A DNA stretch of 64,000 nucleotides, taken from Symbiodinium natans (Eukaryota > Sar > Dinophyceae > Suessiales > Symbiodiniaceae). Numbering within the stretch: the stretch's first letter is position 1; every line of letters starts with the position of its first letter. Below, in pieces: positions 1-10,740 of the stretch. Position numbers and translations under genes: made by a program. Location: assembly GCA_905221605.1 (NCBI GenBank), contig CAJNDS010000322.1, forward strand, positions 1-64,000. Reading direction: 5' to 3'. Under the pieces are notes generated by a model. The model did no database searches. It saw only the letters and a list, made by a program, of their open reading frames with translations, and was not told where the DNA came from.

Positions 1-725
1 GCGGCCTGGCGAAATGGGCTGCCGCGCGTTCGGCGGCACAATCGGCAGCTGAGCCAGCAGAAAGGAGTGAGAAAACATGAAGGAGTGAGAAAACATGATT
101 TGTGGTGAGGTTTGCCGTCTGGGCGAGGAGTTTTTCTTGTCGTTCTTTAAAGGCGTTTGGTTTCTTTCGCTGTTTCCTTGCCTCCCATTCTTAGGCATAC
201 CAGATAACACGCCCGATAAGCCCTATAGGCTCGATAAACCTTCTATTATAATTTTCCAGAGCGCATCGCTGAGCACGCCATACAGGGCGGAAACGTGCCG
301 GCGTGAGGTGGTCAGCTTGCTCCCCGCCCTCCGCTTACAAGACCTCGCTCGGTCCCCGGCTTGTCCGTCCAAACGTAGTTTTTTTTCTTCTCTTCGCTGC
401 CGTAAACTGTCAAGCGAACGGCAGCAAAGAGGCAAGCTGAAGCCGCGAGTGCAATGTTTGTTTGAGCAGGATTGCAATGCTTTTGGATTAGAGTGCGTGG
501 CGTCTTCGCTGCAGGATGCAGGCCGTGAAGCTTGGGATGAGGTTGTGTCAGAAACGTTGGACAATGCCGACGCAGAAGCACATCAAAATTTTCGTCCGCG
601 TCAAGGTCGTCAAAATTATTATTCTTATTATTTTTTTCTCGCACCATTTTCCGCCCGCAGCGTCGATGCCGTCGTCGGGTCGGGGGGGGGGTGAGAGTGA
701 AAGGCCCGCTCACCTCAACCCCAAA
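1..725. other. No recognisable gene
   Basis: Open frames exist on both strands but none shows a family motif or a convincing composition. A short direct duplication of about 18 bp containing gtgagaaaacatg lies at about 62-98. Nothing else is supported. Confidence 0.5.
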
Positions 726-1848
726 CTACTGGGCGGGGCCTCCGGGGCCTGCGCCAAGATGTCCGCCAAGTGGACGGGTGGGGAGGGCAGGCATCGTCCA
801 CCTTCCCAGAACGGCGCTGCAGACGGCGCGCTGCACGGCCACTGCAAGGACGCCCCTCCACCGGCTCGCCCAGCGCAGCCGGACGAACCGCCGCAGGAGG
901 GACTCGCAATCCGCGCTCCACCTCCCTCCGACCTCAGTCGCGAGGACGCACAAGCGCTGGGCCCCGCCTCGGTTGAGCTCGCGGCTCGCGGTAGCGGGCT
1001 TGTTTGCGCCGCCGAGCTGCCGCCAGGGCGACGCCATCGCGCTCCGGCGCCCCGCTAATCGGGCTGCCGTCTCGCCGCAGGGGCGAAACCAAGGTGGCGT
1101 CGCAGCACAAAGCCTCGCCCCTTGGGGACGCGCCGTAGATGACGAGGTCAAGCCTTCGGCGGTCGTCCGCTGCAACCCCCGGCGCCGTGGTGTTGGCGAG
1201 CCACTGTTGGGGGACGACGCGTCCCTCGGGGCCGACGGCTTCCCGTGCTACCTGGACCCACGCCCGCTCGAGTACGAAGCCTCGGCGAGCAAGCAGGCAG
1301 GTGCGAGGGCAGGCCGTGAAGTGGTCGCCCAGCTCGTCCGCTCGGGCCCGGCATCCGTGCATTCCTTCTCCACCGCAGGAGGCACGCGTGATTGGGAGAG
1401 GGAGGCGAAGCCTGCGCCGTAGGGCTAGGTGCATGAGGTCGGGCGCCAGCGTGGTCGCGGGTCCCACGGGCAGGGCCACAAGCCAAGCGCTCGCGTGCGG
1501 ACCGGCCTGTGAACGCAGCATGGCCCGTGTGCTCGGGTCGACCGCCGGCAGCAGAACGCGCTCTCGGAAGTGCGAAGTGCGAGAGCTGCACGCTGCTGCC
1601 AGCCGTGTCCCCACACGCCGGGCTCCGCTGCTGCAGAGGGCGCTGCCGACTGCAAGCATTCTTCCCAGGTCGGGCACGCCTCCCAGCCGGCTGCCTGCAA
1701 GAATATGATCTCCAAGTTCGTCTTTACGCGGCACAGGGAAAAACCACGTTTGGGAGAAAACCCTGCGCCGCGGGAACAGCGCGACTCGATGCTTTGATTG
1801 AGGCGCGAAACAGGCACGGATGGCCCCGAGATTGCTTAGGAACCTCAA
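726..1848 (-). pseudogene. LINE 3' fragment: linker, zinc knuckle, restriction-like endonuclease
   Basis: This is a decayed 3' end of a non-LTR retrotransposon of the type ending in a CCHC zinc knuckle and a restriction-like endonuclease (as in R2/CRE-type elements). The longest frame (1848-934) shows the post-RT linker (LRSQAGPHASAWL), a knuckle-like C-x5-C-x8-H-x4-C at about residues 158-178 and an endonuclease-like stretch (RRLDLVIYG followed by CCDATLVSPL). The pieces sit in different frames. An upstream linker part (LQAAGWEACPTWEECL) is in the 1817-1425 frame, and the C-terminal part (LCVLATEVGGRW, then VLAVAVQRAVCS) is in the 1175-726 frame. At least two frameshifts, near 1.6 kb and 0.95 kb, mean it is not functional. 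No reverse transcriptase domain is attached. Family assignment is from motif memory. Confidence 0.6.
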
Positions 1849-2074
1849 TCAGCCAAGAAGCGAAACAGGAGAGGACCGGCTGTACGTGGCCCGGGCTGAA
1901 GGCCGTACGGAAGCGTGGGGTTTAGCGAGCCGGCTGTACGGGGCTCTGGCTAGCGGGCATGCATGCGCGTGTAGGCGCTCAATGCTTGAAATTTTCAAGC
2001 GGAGGCAGCATAGGACAGAGCGAGGGCAGGCAAAGCTGGGGGGAGGACACGCGGAAACGAGGTTCCGGCAGCGC

Positions 2075-2665
2075 CTACGGCGCTGGAAGCGCGGAAGGGG
2101 CGTTGTCAATGGCAGGCACGCGCCGCAAGACCGCGCGTGCATTCTCCCGCTGCAAAGTCACGCTCATGAATTGGCACAACTGATCAGCAACAAAGCCCGT
2201 CGGCTCACCGGTACGAGCCGAGATGAGGGAGGCCAGGGAGCGCCAAGTGCGCATGGCAGTGGAGCCCCAGCCGCCGCCACTGGCCTCGGCGACCAGGGGC
2301 ACGAATTGGATGCCCTGCGCTTCGCATTGGGCGGCCGTTTGGAGGTAAGTGCGTTTGCGATCCTCATAAGCAGTACAAGCACGGGAGCCATCAGCGGCCG
2401 AAGCTGCAAGAGACCCCCCCCGAAGCCCGCTCGTGACCGCAAGGTCGAAAGCTGCTGGACCGCGGAGGCCCCAGCGCGGCACAAACACGTCAGCAGGCCG
2501 CCGACCCTGCAGAGCAGCAGCGGCACCAGCCTCGCAGAAGCCAAGCTCAGTTGGACGGGCCGGCAGCAGACCAGCCTTCTCGACTTCTGGGGACAGGCCC
2601 GCCGCAGCGGCACGGGCAGCTAAAGCAGTACGCAGGCGGTTGTGGTATGAACTTGCTACCGACAC
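2075..2665 (-). pseudogene. LINE restriction-like endonuclease fragment (second copy or family)
   Basis: A 196-codon frame resembles the C-terminal endonuclease region of dinoflagellate LINEs. It reads RRPADVFVPRWG, then AFDLAVTSGLR (a PD-(D/E)xK-like arrangement), then TYLQTAAQCEAQGIQFVPLV and GGWGSTAMRTWRSLA. The N-terminal HNRLRTALA matches the segment that normally follows the zinc knuckle. It carries no RT or knuckle and is cut at both ends. Its sequence differs from the 726-1848 fragment, so it is a different element on the same strand rather than a continuation. Confidence 0.55.
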
Positions 2666-2689
2666 CTGGTTTTGGTAGGTGTTGGCCCG

Positions 2690-3000
2690 GGCTCAGGTTG
2701 GTGAAACTGGTGTCTCCCAGCGCAGCTGTGTCTTATAATTGCTGAAGCGTTTTGCGCCAACAACAACCACGGGGCACACTGTTGAAGATTTCTGCTCGGG
2801 CCTATCGTTGGAGTCCGTTGGAGCGGGGACAAGGGGGAAGCCAGTGAAAAAATAGTGAATTATTTTGCGGCTGCACGATACCGAAACCGGTAGCTTGTCA
2901 CGTGCGGCTTTTCGTTTTGGCAGCTTTCCGGGGAGGGGTGAACACAAAAGCGACGGCAGAAATTATAAACAGGAAACCGAATTGCCCTGTTTTGCAAATT
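2690..3000. other. Intergenic, no gene seen
   Basis: A spacer between the LINE fragment and the tandem repeat. It has only short frames and no motif or strong repeat. Confidence 0.4.
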
Positions 3001-3001
3001 T

Positions 3002-3365
3002 GCCCCCTACGGTCCTACAGGCCTGAAGGCGGCGGTGGGCGAAGCCTTCAAACTTAAAGCCCTCTCCATCGCACTGCAACATAAAAGTCATGACAAGCAA
3101 AAATCGCTGTGCCTTCTGCCCTGTTATGTCAATTTACAGGGCCCTCCTACAGTCCTACGGGCGTAAAGTCGGCTTTGGGCGAAGCCCTGAAACTCAAAAC
3201 CCCCTCCATCGCACTGCAACACGAATTTTTGCAATGCAAAATCGTTGTGCCCTGCGCAGTGTTACGTTAGATTACGGGGCTCTCCTACAGTCCTACGGGT
3301 GTAAAGGCGGCTCTGGGCGAAGCCCTCAAACTCTGTTAAAACTCAACCCCCCTGCGTCGCACTCA
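3002..3365. repeat. Tandem repeat, about 139-bp unit, roughly 2.5 copies
   Basis: The core ccctac(a/g)gtcctacgggcgtaaa, then gggcgaagccct, then ccatcgcactgcaac recurs at about 3.0, 3.15 and 3.29 kb with moderate divergence. It lies immediately downstream of the DNA methyltransferase ORF, so it could be its 3' region or a repeat belonging to a mobile element that carried the ORF. Confidence 0.7.
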
Positions 3366-3442
3366 ACAGCACGCAAATCAATCTGCAACTGCAAGATCTT
3401 TCTTCTTCCGAGGGCTGTGTGCAGTGCACGCAGTGCGTCTTG

Positions 3443-4921
3443 TCAAAATTGCCTGGATCCCATGGACTGCAACGGGAATTGCGAGCTTTGCGACTCAGGC
3501 TGAGTGGCAGGTGTCACTGGCATCACAGGCTGCACAGGCTTTGTGCGACAGAGAATGTACAGCATCATTGTTCCAATGCAGCTAAGGGCCATCGTGTTTC
3601 CTGCCAGCTTGCGAACTTGACCGATGCTCAGCTTGCCATCCGCCAGCAAGCGGGACACCGGCGCTTCCTCACCCAGCCCCTGCACCTCCAGGGCTTCTTG
3701 GGCAGTGAGAAATTTTCCCTTTGACAAGCTGTAGACGCAAGCACCGGTCGTCAAGCACGGGATCAAAGTGTCCAAAGTGCCGAATGGCGGACGCTGGGAT
3801 AAGTCTGCGATGTCCTGCGCGGCGGCAGCCGGGTTGGTCTTCATCCTCTCAAGGCGAAGGTCGTGATGCTTTTGCAAACTTTGGTGCTTGGTCTTGGAGT
3901 CATGTTGGGAGATGCTTTCTCCTCCACGAAAGAATACGTCACCTTTGAGGTCGCACTGCTGCACAAAGATGTCCACAAACTCCCGGAAGGTGCCCGAAAA
4001 GGACACATGACCAGCGTGCCACACAACAGAGTAACGTCTCTTTCGCTTGGCTGGAATGCCAAACATGGTTGGACAAATGTTGAACACCTCAATTTGCCAC
4101 TGACGGCTGCTGAAGAAATGCAAGGCATCCATCAACTGCCAATCCGGGTAATCCGGCGTGTTTTCATGCAAGAGAAGACAAACGCCGGAGTCGATGAAAT
4201 GTGCCAGCCAAATTGTGTGGGGTATAGCCGTGGGCCCCACAGAGCCCTGCCGCTTTCCCCTCCGAGACCAATCCACACAAGGGGATCCCGCCACGTGCAG
4301 TTTGCGCCCCGCTGCAGGGCCTGCGTCGTCATTCAACGGGCACCCGAGCTCACATTCATGCAGCAGGCACGGCGCTGAGCTCAACAAAGCTCCAGGCTGC
4401 AAGAGCGGCTCCATCAAGCGGCGCATAAAGGCCTTTTGATCTGTTAAAGACATCTCTGGCTTTGCAAACTGTTGAACGATGCTCCTCATTGCACTCAGAG
4501 CCTCTGGAGAAATTGATGCCTCCAGGTTGTCAAAAATGTGGCACGGGGCATGCTTGGCATATGAAGGCACTGCGTGTAGGTGCCGCAGGCACTTTTGAGC
4601 ACCGACTGCAATGTCTCCCGATGAGCGCAGCCACACACCTTGCCGTGCACCAAGCCGGAGGCCACGAGCTGCACAAGCTCGTTCAATCTCCCGGGCCGCG
4701 CAGGACGGCGCATCCAACCCTGAAAAGCGTGTGATCATCTCGACTCCAGCCTCAAGGTTGCCCTTCAAGGTTTGCCACATGTCCCCTTGGATGCACGCAA
4801 GGTGCCTCTCAGCCCATGCTAGGCACCAGTTCACAGCCTCCTGATCCGGATCGCTCTTGTGCGCCTGCAACAATTGCAAATCACAACAACGCGGTGCGAT
4901 GTCTTGCAAGCTCAAGCGCAA
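3443..4921 (-). CDS. C5 cytosine DNA methyltransferase-like protein (5' end unresolved)
   Basis: This 492-codon frame carries the C5-methyltransferase motifs in canonical order. Motif I-like FSGLDAPSCA is at about 66-75. Motif IV SPCVDWS is at 213-219, with C215 as the expected nucleophile. Motif VI-like HEN is at 252-254, motif VIII-like FGIPAKRKRRYSVV at 287-300, motif IX-like FLTAQEALEVQGL at 404-416 and motif X-like KLAGNTMAL at 438-446. Motif I lacks the usual FxGxG, as in divergent families. No ATG lies at the 5' end. The frame is entered just after ttgttgcag at about 4869, so the real N-terminus is probably on an upstream exon. Dinoflagellate retrotransposons are known to carry acquired DNMTs (de Mendoza and colleagues, 2018), but no reverse transcriptase is adjacent here. 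A host DNMT or an orphaned retroelement DNMT are both possible. Confidence 0.65.
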   Translation of the reverse strand: MRLSLQDIAPRCCDLQLLQAHKSDPDQEAVNWCLAWAERHLACIQGDMWQTLKGNLEAGVEMITRFSGLDAPSCAAREIERACAARGLRLGARQGVWLRSSGDIAVGAQKCLRHLHAVPSYAKHAPCHIFDNLEASISPEALSAMRSIVQQFAKPEMSLTDQKAFMRRLMEPLLQPGALLSSAPCLLHECELGCPLNDDAGPAAGRKLHVAGSPCVDWSRRGKRQGSVGPTAIPHTIWLAHFIDSGVCLLLHENTPDYPDWQLMDALHFFSSRQWQIEVFNICPTMFGIPAKRKRRYSVVWHAGHVSFSGTFREFVDIFVQQCDLKGDVFFRGGESISQHDSKTKHQSLQKHHDLRLERMKTNPAAAAQDIADLSQRPPFGTLDTLIPCLTTGACVYSLSKGKFLTAQEALEVQGLGEEAPVSRLLADGKLSIGQVRKLAGNTMALSCIGTMMLYILCRTKPVQPVMPVTPATQPESQSSQFPLQSMGSRQF

Positions 4922-5222
4922 TCAACAGGAAAGCCTGGCCTTTCACCTAGCGGACCTGACTCGGCTGCTTTTTTGCTCACGCTGTAAAAGACACAGTGTC
5001 TGCAAGATGGCACCTCCTCAGGCGCATGACTTTCGTGACTCTCGTGTTTTCGTGCCAAGCAATGAGTCTGCAAAAACACAACCTGCAAAATCTTCAGCTC
5101 TGGTGGCTCTAGTTAGTGTATGGATGTATGGAGAGAAGGCACAGAAATGGCACGCAGCACGCACGCCGCAAAGACTGAGCATGAAGGAAAATCAAAAATG
5201 CGGAACGTCTTTGCGCCATGAA
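4922..5222. other. Spacer upstream of the methyltransferase ORF
   Basis: Probably contains the missing 5' exon or promoter of the methyltransferase. I could not identify a start codon or exon with confidence. Confidence 0.3.
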
Positions 5223-5325
5223 GGGGCAGCCGGGTTGGTGTGCTTGTGCAAAACTTTGGCGCTTGGTCTTGGAGTCATGTTGGAAGCTTTTTCCTCCACG
5301 AAAGAATACGTCACTGCAGCTCACC
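5223..5325 (-). pseudogene. Duplicated fragment of the DNA methyltransferase ORF
   Basis: The plus-strand bases gcagccgggttggt, cttggtcttggagtcatgttgg and ctccacgaaagaatacgtcac closely repeat 3831-3950 inside the methyltransferase ORF. On the minus strand it encodes a variant of the stretch between motifs VIII and IX (DVFFRGG, then HDSKTK). It abuts the last exon of the coiled-coil gene at 5325. It is too short to function alone. Confidence 0.7.
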
Positions 5326-6703
5326 GGCGCTTTGCGTCCTCGTGAGCCTTCTTCTTCTCGAAGAACTGTTGCATTGCCTTCTCAGCACGCGCGGCATCGT
5401 CAGCTTGCTGCTGGGCTTCGGCTTTCTTCTGGCCTTTCTTCTGGATCTCGGTTTTGCGCGCATCCTCCGCAGCTTTCTTCAGGACCTCGGCCTGGCGCTT
5501 GTCCTCCTCGGCACGCTTGGCGTCCTCCACGGCTTTCTAACAATTTTACTTGGAAATTACAATTCTTCCGAGCCTAACAGGGTTTAGGGTTTGGGGTTTT
5601 TTGGGGTTTAGGGGTTTAGGGGTTTAGTTTGGGGCCATTGGGGTTTAGGTTTTGAGGGTTACGGCGCGGGGTTAGGGCTCACTGGAGGGGTGAGACTGTA
5701 AACCTGGGGGGTGGGGGTTTTTCTTCTGCATCTCGGCTTGCTCGGCGTCCTCCGCGGCTTTCTTCTGCATCTCGGCTTTGGCGTCCTCCGCGGCTTTCTT
5801 CTGCATCTTGGCTTGCTGGGCGTCCTCCGCGGCTTTCTTCTGCATCTCGGCTTGCTTGGCGTCCTCCGCGGCTTTCTTCTGCATCTTGGCTTGCTGGGCG
5901 TCCTCCGCGGCTTTCTTCTGCATCTTGGCTTGCTGGGCGTCCTCCGCGGCTTTCTGCTGCATCTCGGCTTGCTTGGCGTCCTCCGCGGCTTTCTTCTGCA
6001 TCTTGGCTTGCTGGGCGTCCTCCGCGGCTTTCTTCTGCATCTCGGCTTGCTCGGCGTCCTCCGCGGCTTTCTGCTGCCTCTCGGCTCGCTCGGCGTCCTC
6101 CGCGGCTTTCTTCTGCATCTTGGCTTGCTGGGCGTCCGCGGCTTTCTTCTGCATCTCGGCTTGCTCGGCGTCCTCCGCGGCTTTCTGCTGCCTCTCGGCT
6201 CGCTCGGCGTCCTCCGCGGCTTTCTTCTGCATCTCGGCTTGCTCGGCGTCCTCCGCGGCTTTCTTCTGCATCTGGGCTCGCTCGGCGTCCTCCGCGGCTT
6301 TCTGCTGCATCTCGGCTCTCTCGGCGTCCTCCGCGGCTTTCTTCTGCATCTGGGCTTGCTCGGCGTCCTCCGCGGCTTTCTTCTGCATCTCGGCTTGCGC
6401 GGCGTCCTCCGCGGCTTTCTTCTCGGCTTGCTTGGCGTCCTCCGCGGCTTTCTTCTGGATCTCGGCCTCACGGGCCCGGGCTTCCTCCTCCTGGCGCGTG
6501 AGCTCCTCCAACTGGGCTCGCTCTGCAGCCTCCTTGTCTTGTTCAACCTGACGGGCTTGACACTGCGCATAGAGCGCAGCGAGGCCTTTGGAAGACGCGG
6601 CACCCTCAGCAGCATCTCCAACCCAGTCGGCGGCAGCTTCCAAATTTCGATCCAGTTGCATGGCAGGGGACCACAGCACGCGAAGGCCGAAGGCACACTT
6701 CAT
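5325..6703 (-). CDS. Alanine/lysine-rich coiled-coil protein made of 13-residue repeats
   Basis: The ATG at 6703-6701 opens a 343-codon frame. Its N-terminus (MKCAFGLRVLWSPAM) is followed by a charged helix and then about 19 copies of a 13-residue unit of the form KKAAEDAxQAxMQ, expected to form a continuous helix or coiled coil. A second coding island at about 5536-5325 continues the same composition (VEDAKRAEEDKRQAE) and ends at a good donor (gcgccg|gtgagc). The segment between them, about 5540-5720, holds telomere-like ggtttagggtttgggg and is presumably intronic, but I could not fix its donor. Because 39 is divisible by 3, the other frames stay open too. This frame was chosen for its ATG, its non-repetitive flanks and its helix-like composition. 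Function unknown. Confidence 0.5.
5725..6455. repeat. 39-bp coding minisatellite, about 19 units
   Basis: The unit reads tcctccgcggctttcttctg, then catctcggcttgctcggcg on the plus strand. Copies differ mainly at one or two variable codons. Unit-length changes are multiples of three, at about 5785, 6135 and 6425, so the reading frame survives. Confidence 0.9.
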
Positions 6704-6779
6704 GTTGACGACCTGGCAGGCATCAAAAAGACCTAAACCCTGAAACCTTAAAGCCCTAACACCTACACCTTAAACCCTA

Positions 6780-7085
6780 AACCCTAAAAAGTACCTCCTT
6801 TAGAATTACGATTTTCAAAACTGATGTTTTTATTTGTTTTGCTTGTTTTTGTCAGTGCTTTCCCATGTTTTTTCGGGTGTTCTTGCTTTTTTTGACACCC
6901 TAAGCCCTAAACCCTAAACCCTAAACCCCAAAAAGTACCTCCTTTAGAATTACGATTTTCAAAACTGATGTTTTTATTTGTTTTGCTTGTTTTTGTCAGT
7001 GATTCCCACGTTTTTTCGGGTGTTCTTGCTTTTTTGTTGGTTTTGGTTGTGATTTTCCCTCGGGCTGGTGTCTCAAAAGTCCCCA
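6780..7085. repeat. 145-bp satellite with telomere-like spacer, two copies
   Basis: Two consecutive units begin at about 6786 and 6931 with aaaagtacctcctttagaat and run through gtttttgtcagtg and cgggtgttcttgc. They are separated by (ccctaaa)-type spacers. The same unit occurs four times at 11.59-12.17 kb. Confidence 0.9.
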
Positions 7086-7089
7086 AACC

Positions 7090-10000
7090 CTAAACCCTAA
7101 ACTCTCTGGCCTTCTCCGCGAGCACCCACGCTGGCGGCACATACGCAATGGTATCCTTGTGGATCAACGCGTGGCAAAGTCCATCCGGGAACATGGTCAG
7201 GTACGCTGCGACAGTGCTGGGCTGTAGCGCGTTCAGAAAGTCCTGCACATCTTTGTAGGCGACTCGCTCGCCCTTCTTTGTCGTCTTCACATAAGACACC
7301 ACAGCCTCCAAGGGCATCATGAACACCCAACGATGACCCTGGACCTGCACACGCAGGGAGGGAAGCTGAAGCACATCGAGCCCGCAGGCAGTCATCTCCT
7401 CACCGTAGCCGAACACAGCGACGGTGTCTGTCATGGACTGCAGCGCATCATACCCATCTCCTGCCAGCGAATGAATGCATAGGCAGCAGGCAGTCTTTTC
7501 CTAAACAAAAGAAAAAGCAGGGCAGGCAGAGCCGAGCCTGGACGTGATTCCGCGATGCCGAACTCCTTAAGGACCATGTCTCGTAGATCATTGGTCTCTT
7601 TCACCGCCTGCGTGAACCGTCTCGTTCCCTGCAAAGAAGCCGCGGATCCAGGGAAGCCATTGTAGAAAGATGCTAGGCAAGATTGAATCTTGGCGTCTTC
7701 CACGACCTTCTTCGTGTTGGGCAGCGTCGAGAGCGAGTATCGCGCGATCCACGGCCGGGAGAAATTCAATTTCTGGAAGTCACCGGGCTCCTTCAGGATC
7801 TCGTGCGACATCACCTGCACACCCAGCTTCACGTAGTCGATGTCCCAGAGAGACCCCACGCGACCTTGCTTCTCTGCAGCCTTTGTAAGCTTTCGTTCTT
7901 CCGCCTCCCGTTTCCTCTTCTCGGTGCTGATGGCTTTCATTTGCGCGGCGTCGGCGGCGCGCTTCTCCCTTTCCTGCTTGGATGTCTTGTCTTTGGCAAA
8001 CTTTTTGATCTTGTCGTGCGCACTCTTCAAAGACGATCGCATGACACCTAGCAGGTTGATCACAGGCTTGAAGTCCTGCTCCAGCGCTTTGCGTTCTGCT
8101 TGGGAGTTGACGTTCTTGACCTCGATTTGAACTTGCCGCACGATATGGGAAACAGGATAGGCTTGGGCAAACATGTCGGGCATCTCGGCCACCTCTGTCT
8201 GGAACGCGGCTGCGTAGGCTGCAGTATCTTTGGCCACCACCTCGTCACTCGCAAGGGCCTTGCCCGGCTCGTAGCCTCAGGACTGTTTTGGGGTTTAGGG
8301 TTCGCGGTTACGGTTCAGGGGTTTCGGCTATAGGGACCATGTCAGGCGAAGTGGCTGCCAACGAGCTTCTCCGACAGCTTGAAGCGAGCGTCTAAGAGGC
8401 GAATGGCATCACGTTCACTCGCAGGCGTGTCCGGGCTGTTGCACATATTTTCCACGTCCATGTCCTGCAGGAAGGTCGCCACGTCTGACCGACACGTTTT
8501 CAGTGCCTCGAGCTCCTTGTCCACCGCGGCGATCAGCTTGTTCGTGATAGCCATGCGTTCGGTGCCAGCATCAAAGGTCTTGGCTTTCTTCGCGGGCCCG
8601 GGCTCCTGCTCAGCAGTGTCTTCCGCAGCTGAAGCTGAACCTTCGGCGGCGGTGGGTGGTCTCAAAGCAATCTTGCGTCCAAAGACCGAATTCACGAGGT
8701 CGCTGTTCGCTGCGTCGATGCCGTACCTCTCAATGTCATTGTCCGTGAATGCCCGGCCTTCCAACGCCTCCTCCATGAGCTGCTCGGCTTCCGCGGAGTG
8801 CTTGACCTTCTTGTAGTCTTTCACCATGCTCTTCTCGTCTATCACACTGTCCTCAACCACCAAAAAGTCGTCGAGCTTCACAGGGATTTGCAACGGGCTG
8901 TCGCGGGGGCCATTCATGAGCTTGTACTTTGCCGCCTCGGATTCCTCAGCCCACTTGGTGAGAGCCTCGGATCTCTCCAACCCCAAACGCTCCATCCAGT
9001 GGTTCACGGCGCGCTTCTTGTGCATGAAAACCGCCTGTGACAGGGGGTGGGGCTGGGCAGCAGAGCGGTTTGGCTCCAGAAAGTACGCAAGGATAAGAAG
9101 AAGAAATGAGAAACAAAGAAAGAAGCGGAGGCCGAATGCTGCTAAGGGGTGGAAGAAAGGTTTCCTGGGACACTCTGTGTCTGCATGCTTGCTGGATTCT
9201 GAACACGCTGAAGTTGAGATCAAGCCAAAGAGTGAGTCTGACAGCAAGACGCTAGGACAACACACATGATGCGCTTGCCTTGTAGCCGAGCTTGAACTTG
9301 CTTTGTGTGCGGCGAGCCTCCTGATACTGCAAGAAGTCAAACTTCAGGCGCATGGAGTACTTGCGCCTCGTGGAACTCTGCTTCTTAACGTACTCAAACA
9401 TGAAGTCCTGGAACTCTTCGGCATTTTTCTTTGCCAAGTCATTGAACCACTCAAGTTGGTTTTCCCTCTCTGCGTCACGTTTGGCCGCGGATATGTCAGC
9501 ACGACATGTGCAACAAAACTTCTGCTTCTGCGCACGAGGGCGCTTTGCACACAAGGTGCAAGGATCCACCGCAGGCACGGTGGAAGGCCGAAGCTGCGTG
9601 GGCGTTGGCGGCAGCGGCGGCGCCTCCACACTGGAGGCATCCACGCCTGCAGCCGGCGATGGTGAGGCCAGGGCCTTGTCCGGAGATTCGCCGCAGAGAC
9701 TGCCCTGAGACTTCTGCGGAGAGATCGCAGCATGCGCAGCCTCAGACTTAGGCGGAGAGATCACAGGTACATCACCAGCAAGGGAGCCCTCGGGCCCATC
9801 ATCATCAGGAGCAGCAAACATGCTGAGCACGCTCGTCTGGCAAGGCTGTAAGCAAAAACAATGCCTACAGCACATCGACATGCCGTGCTCGATTCAATAA
9901 CAGGTGGCAACTTGCAAGACAAGCGCACACCACACGCAAGACACGAACCCTGGCCAGCCTGAGCAAGGTGTGAGGGCTGTGAGGGAGCTGCAGCCGCAGC

Positions 10001-10147
10001 AGCACCAAAAGCAAAGTCATCATCAAAGCTACGGCTAGAGTTCCTGACCAGGAACTGATGCCCACTCGCTTGCCGTTTGATGTCCGGGCCCAAAGCCTCA
10101 AAGGCACTAAACTTTGACCCTGCTGTGTGCGCAGCGGGTCTCTTCAT
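7090..10147 (-). CDS. Five-exon dinoflagellate gene, about 854 residues, function unknown
   Basis: The ATG at 10147-10145 (MKRPAAHTAG) starts a phase-consistent model with exons 10147-9929, 9845-9279, 9034-8359, 8275-7544 and 7460-7090 (TAG or similar stop at the end). Introns are 83, 244, 83 and 83 nt. The donors are GT (gtgcgc), GC (aag|gcaagc), GC (gttg|gcagcc) and GT (tcac|gtccag), and all acceptors end in AG. Exon lengths sum to 855 codons without a frame break. Visible features are a basic, alanine-rich N-terminus; a possible zinc site, CTLC at about 169-172 and CCTC at about 184-187; a charged stretch after it; and a Lys/Glu-rich helix in exon 4. It resembles a multi-copy dinoflagellate family I cannot name. 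Exons 3 to 5 are the firmest. The first intron is the least certain. Confidence 0.6.
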
Positions 10148-10740
10148 GTTCACGGGAGGCTTCTTTGCTGCGTGCAAAAGAAGCCGGTCAGCGCTGTGGC
10201 ATAAGCGACAAGTCGACCCTAGAATCCTAGAAGTAATCAACACTGCCTCATGAATCGCAAAAGCGTATAGCACTGCATGCGCCTGAAGCTGAATCTGGTC
10301 AGCGCTGTTAATGTCCCTACAAGTAGTCAAGACTACTTGATGAATCGAACATGCAAGACTGCAACAGAACTGATGAGAAGCGACTTGAGGCCTGCAGCGC
10401 CTTAGAAAGGCACAGAACACGCGCGGTCATGCTTCAAGGCTTCAAAGCAACACAGGCACATCGATATGAGTGACTTGATGGAACTGTCCAAGCTTCACCC
10501 GGGCCCAACACAACATCTTCGGCCCCAGCGGTGTGGTTCTCCCAACACTGCCAACACAAATATCCCACAAAACGCGCCTGCACTTGAAAACACACCGACA
10601 TGCTCAGAAAGTTAAGTTTTGAAGAAAAGTGAGCCACGGAGCCCAGAACTTGGAGAAAGTGTGCCACGGAACCCAGAATGCAAGTCGAAACGGCACGGAC
10701 ACCGTGCCACCAAACACTGTCCACCACATGTCTCGGAGGC
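10148..10740. other. Upstream region of the five-exon gene
   Basis: Contains only low-complexity or unconvincing frames. No TATA box and no relict spliced-leader sequence was found by eye. Confidence 0.35.

Noticed and set aside
5659-6736. Alternative frames through the 39-bp repeats (Lys/Pro/Arg-rich and Leu/Gly-rich)
   Set aside because: The repeat length is a multiple of three, so every frame stays open. Only one frame has an ATG plus non-repetitive, helix-like flanks.
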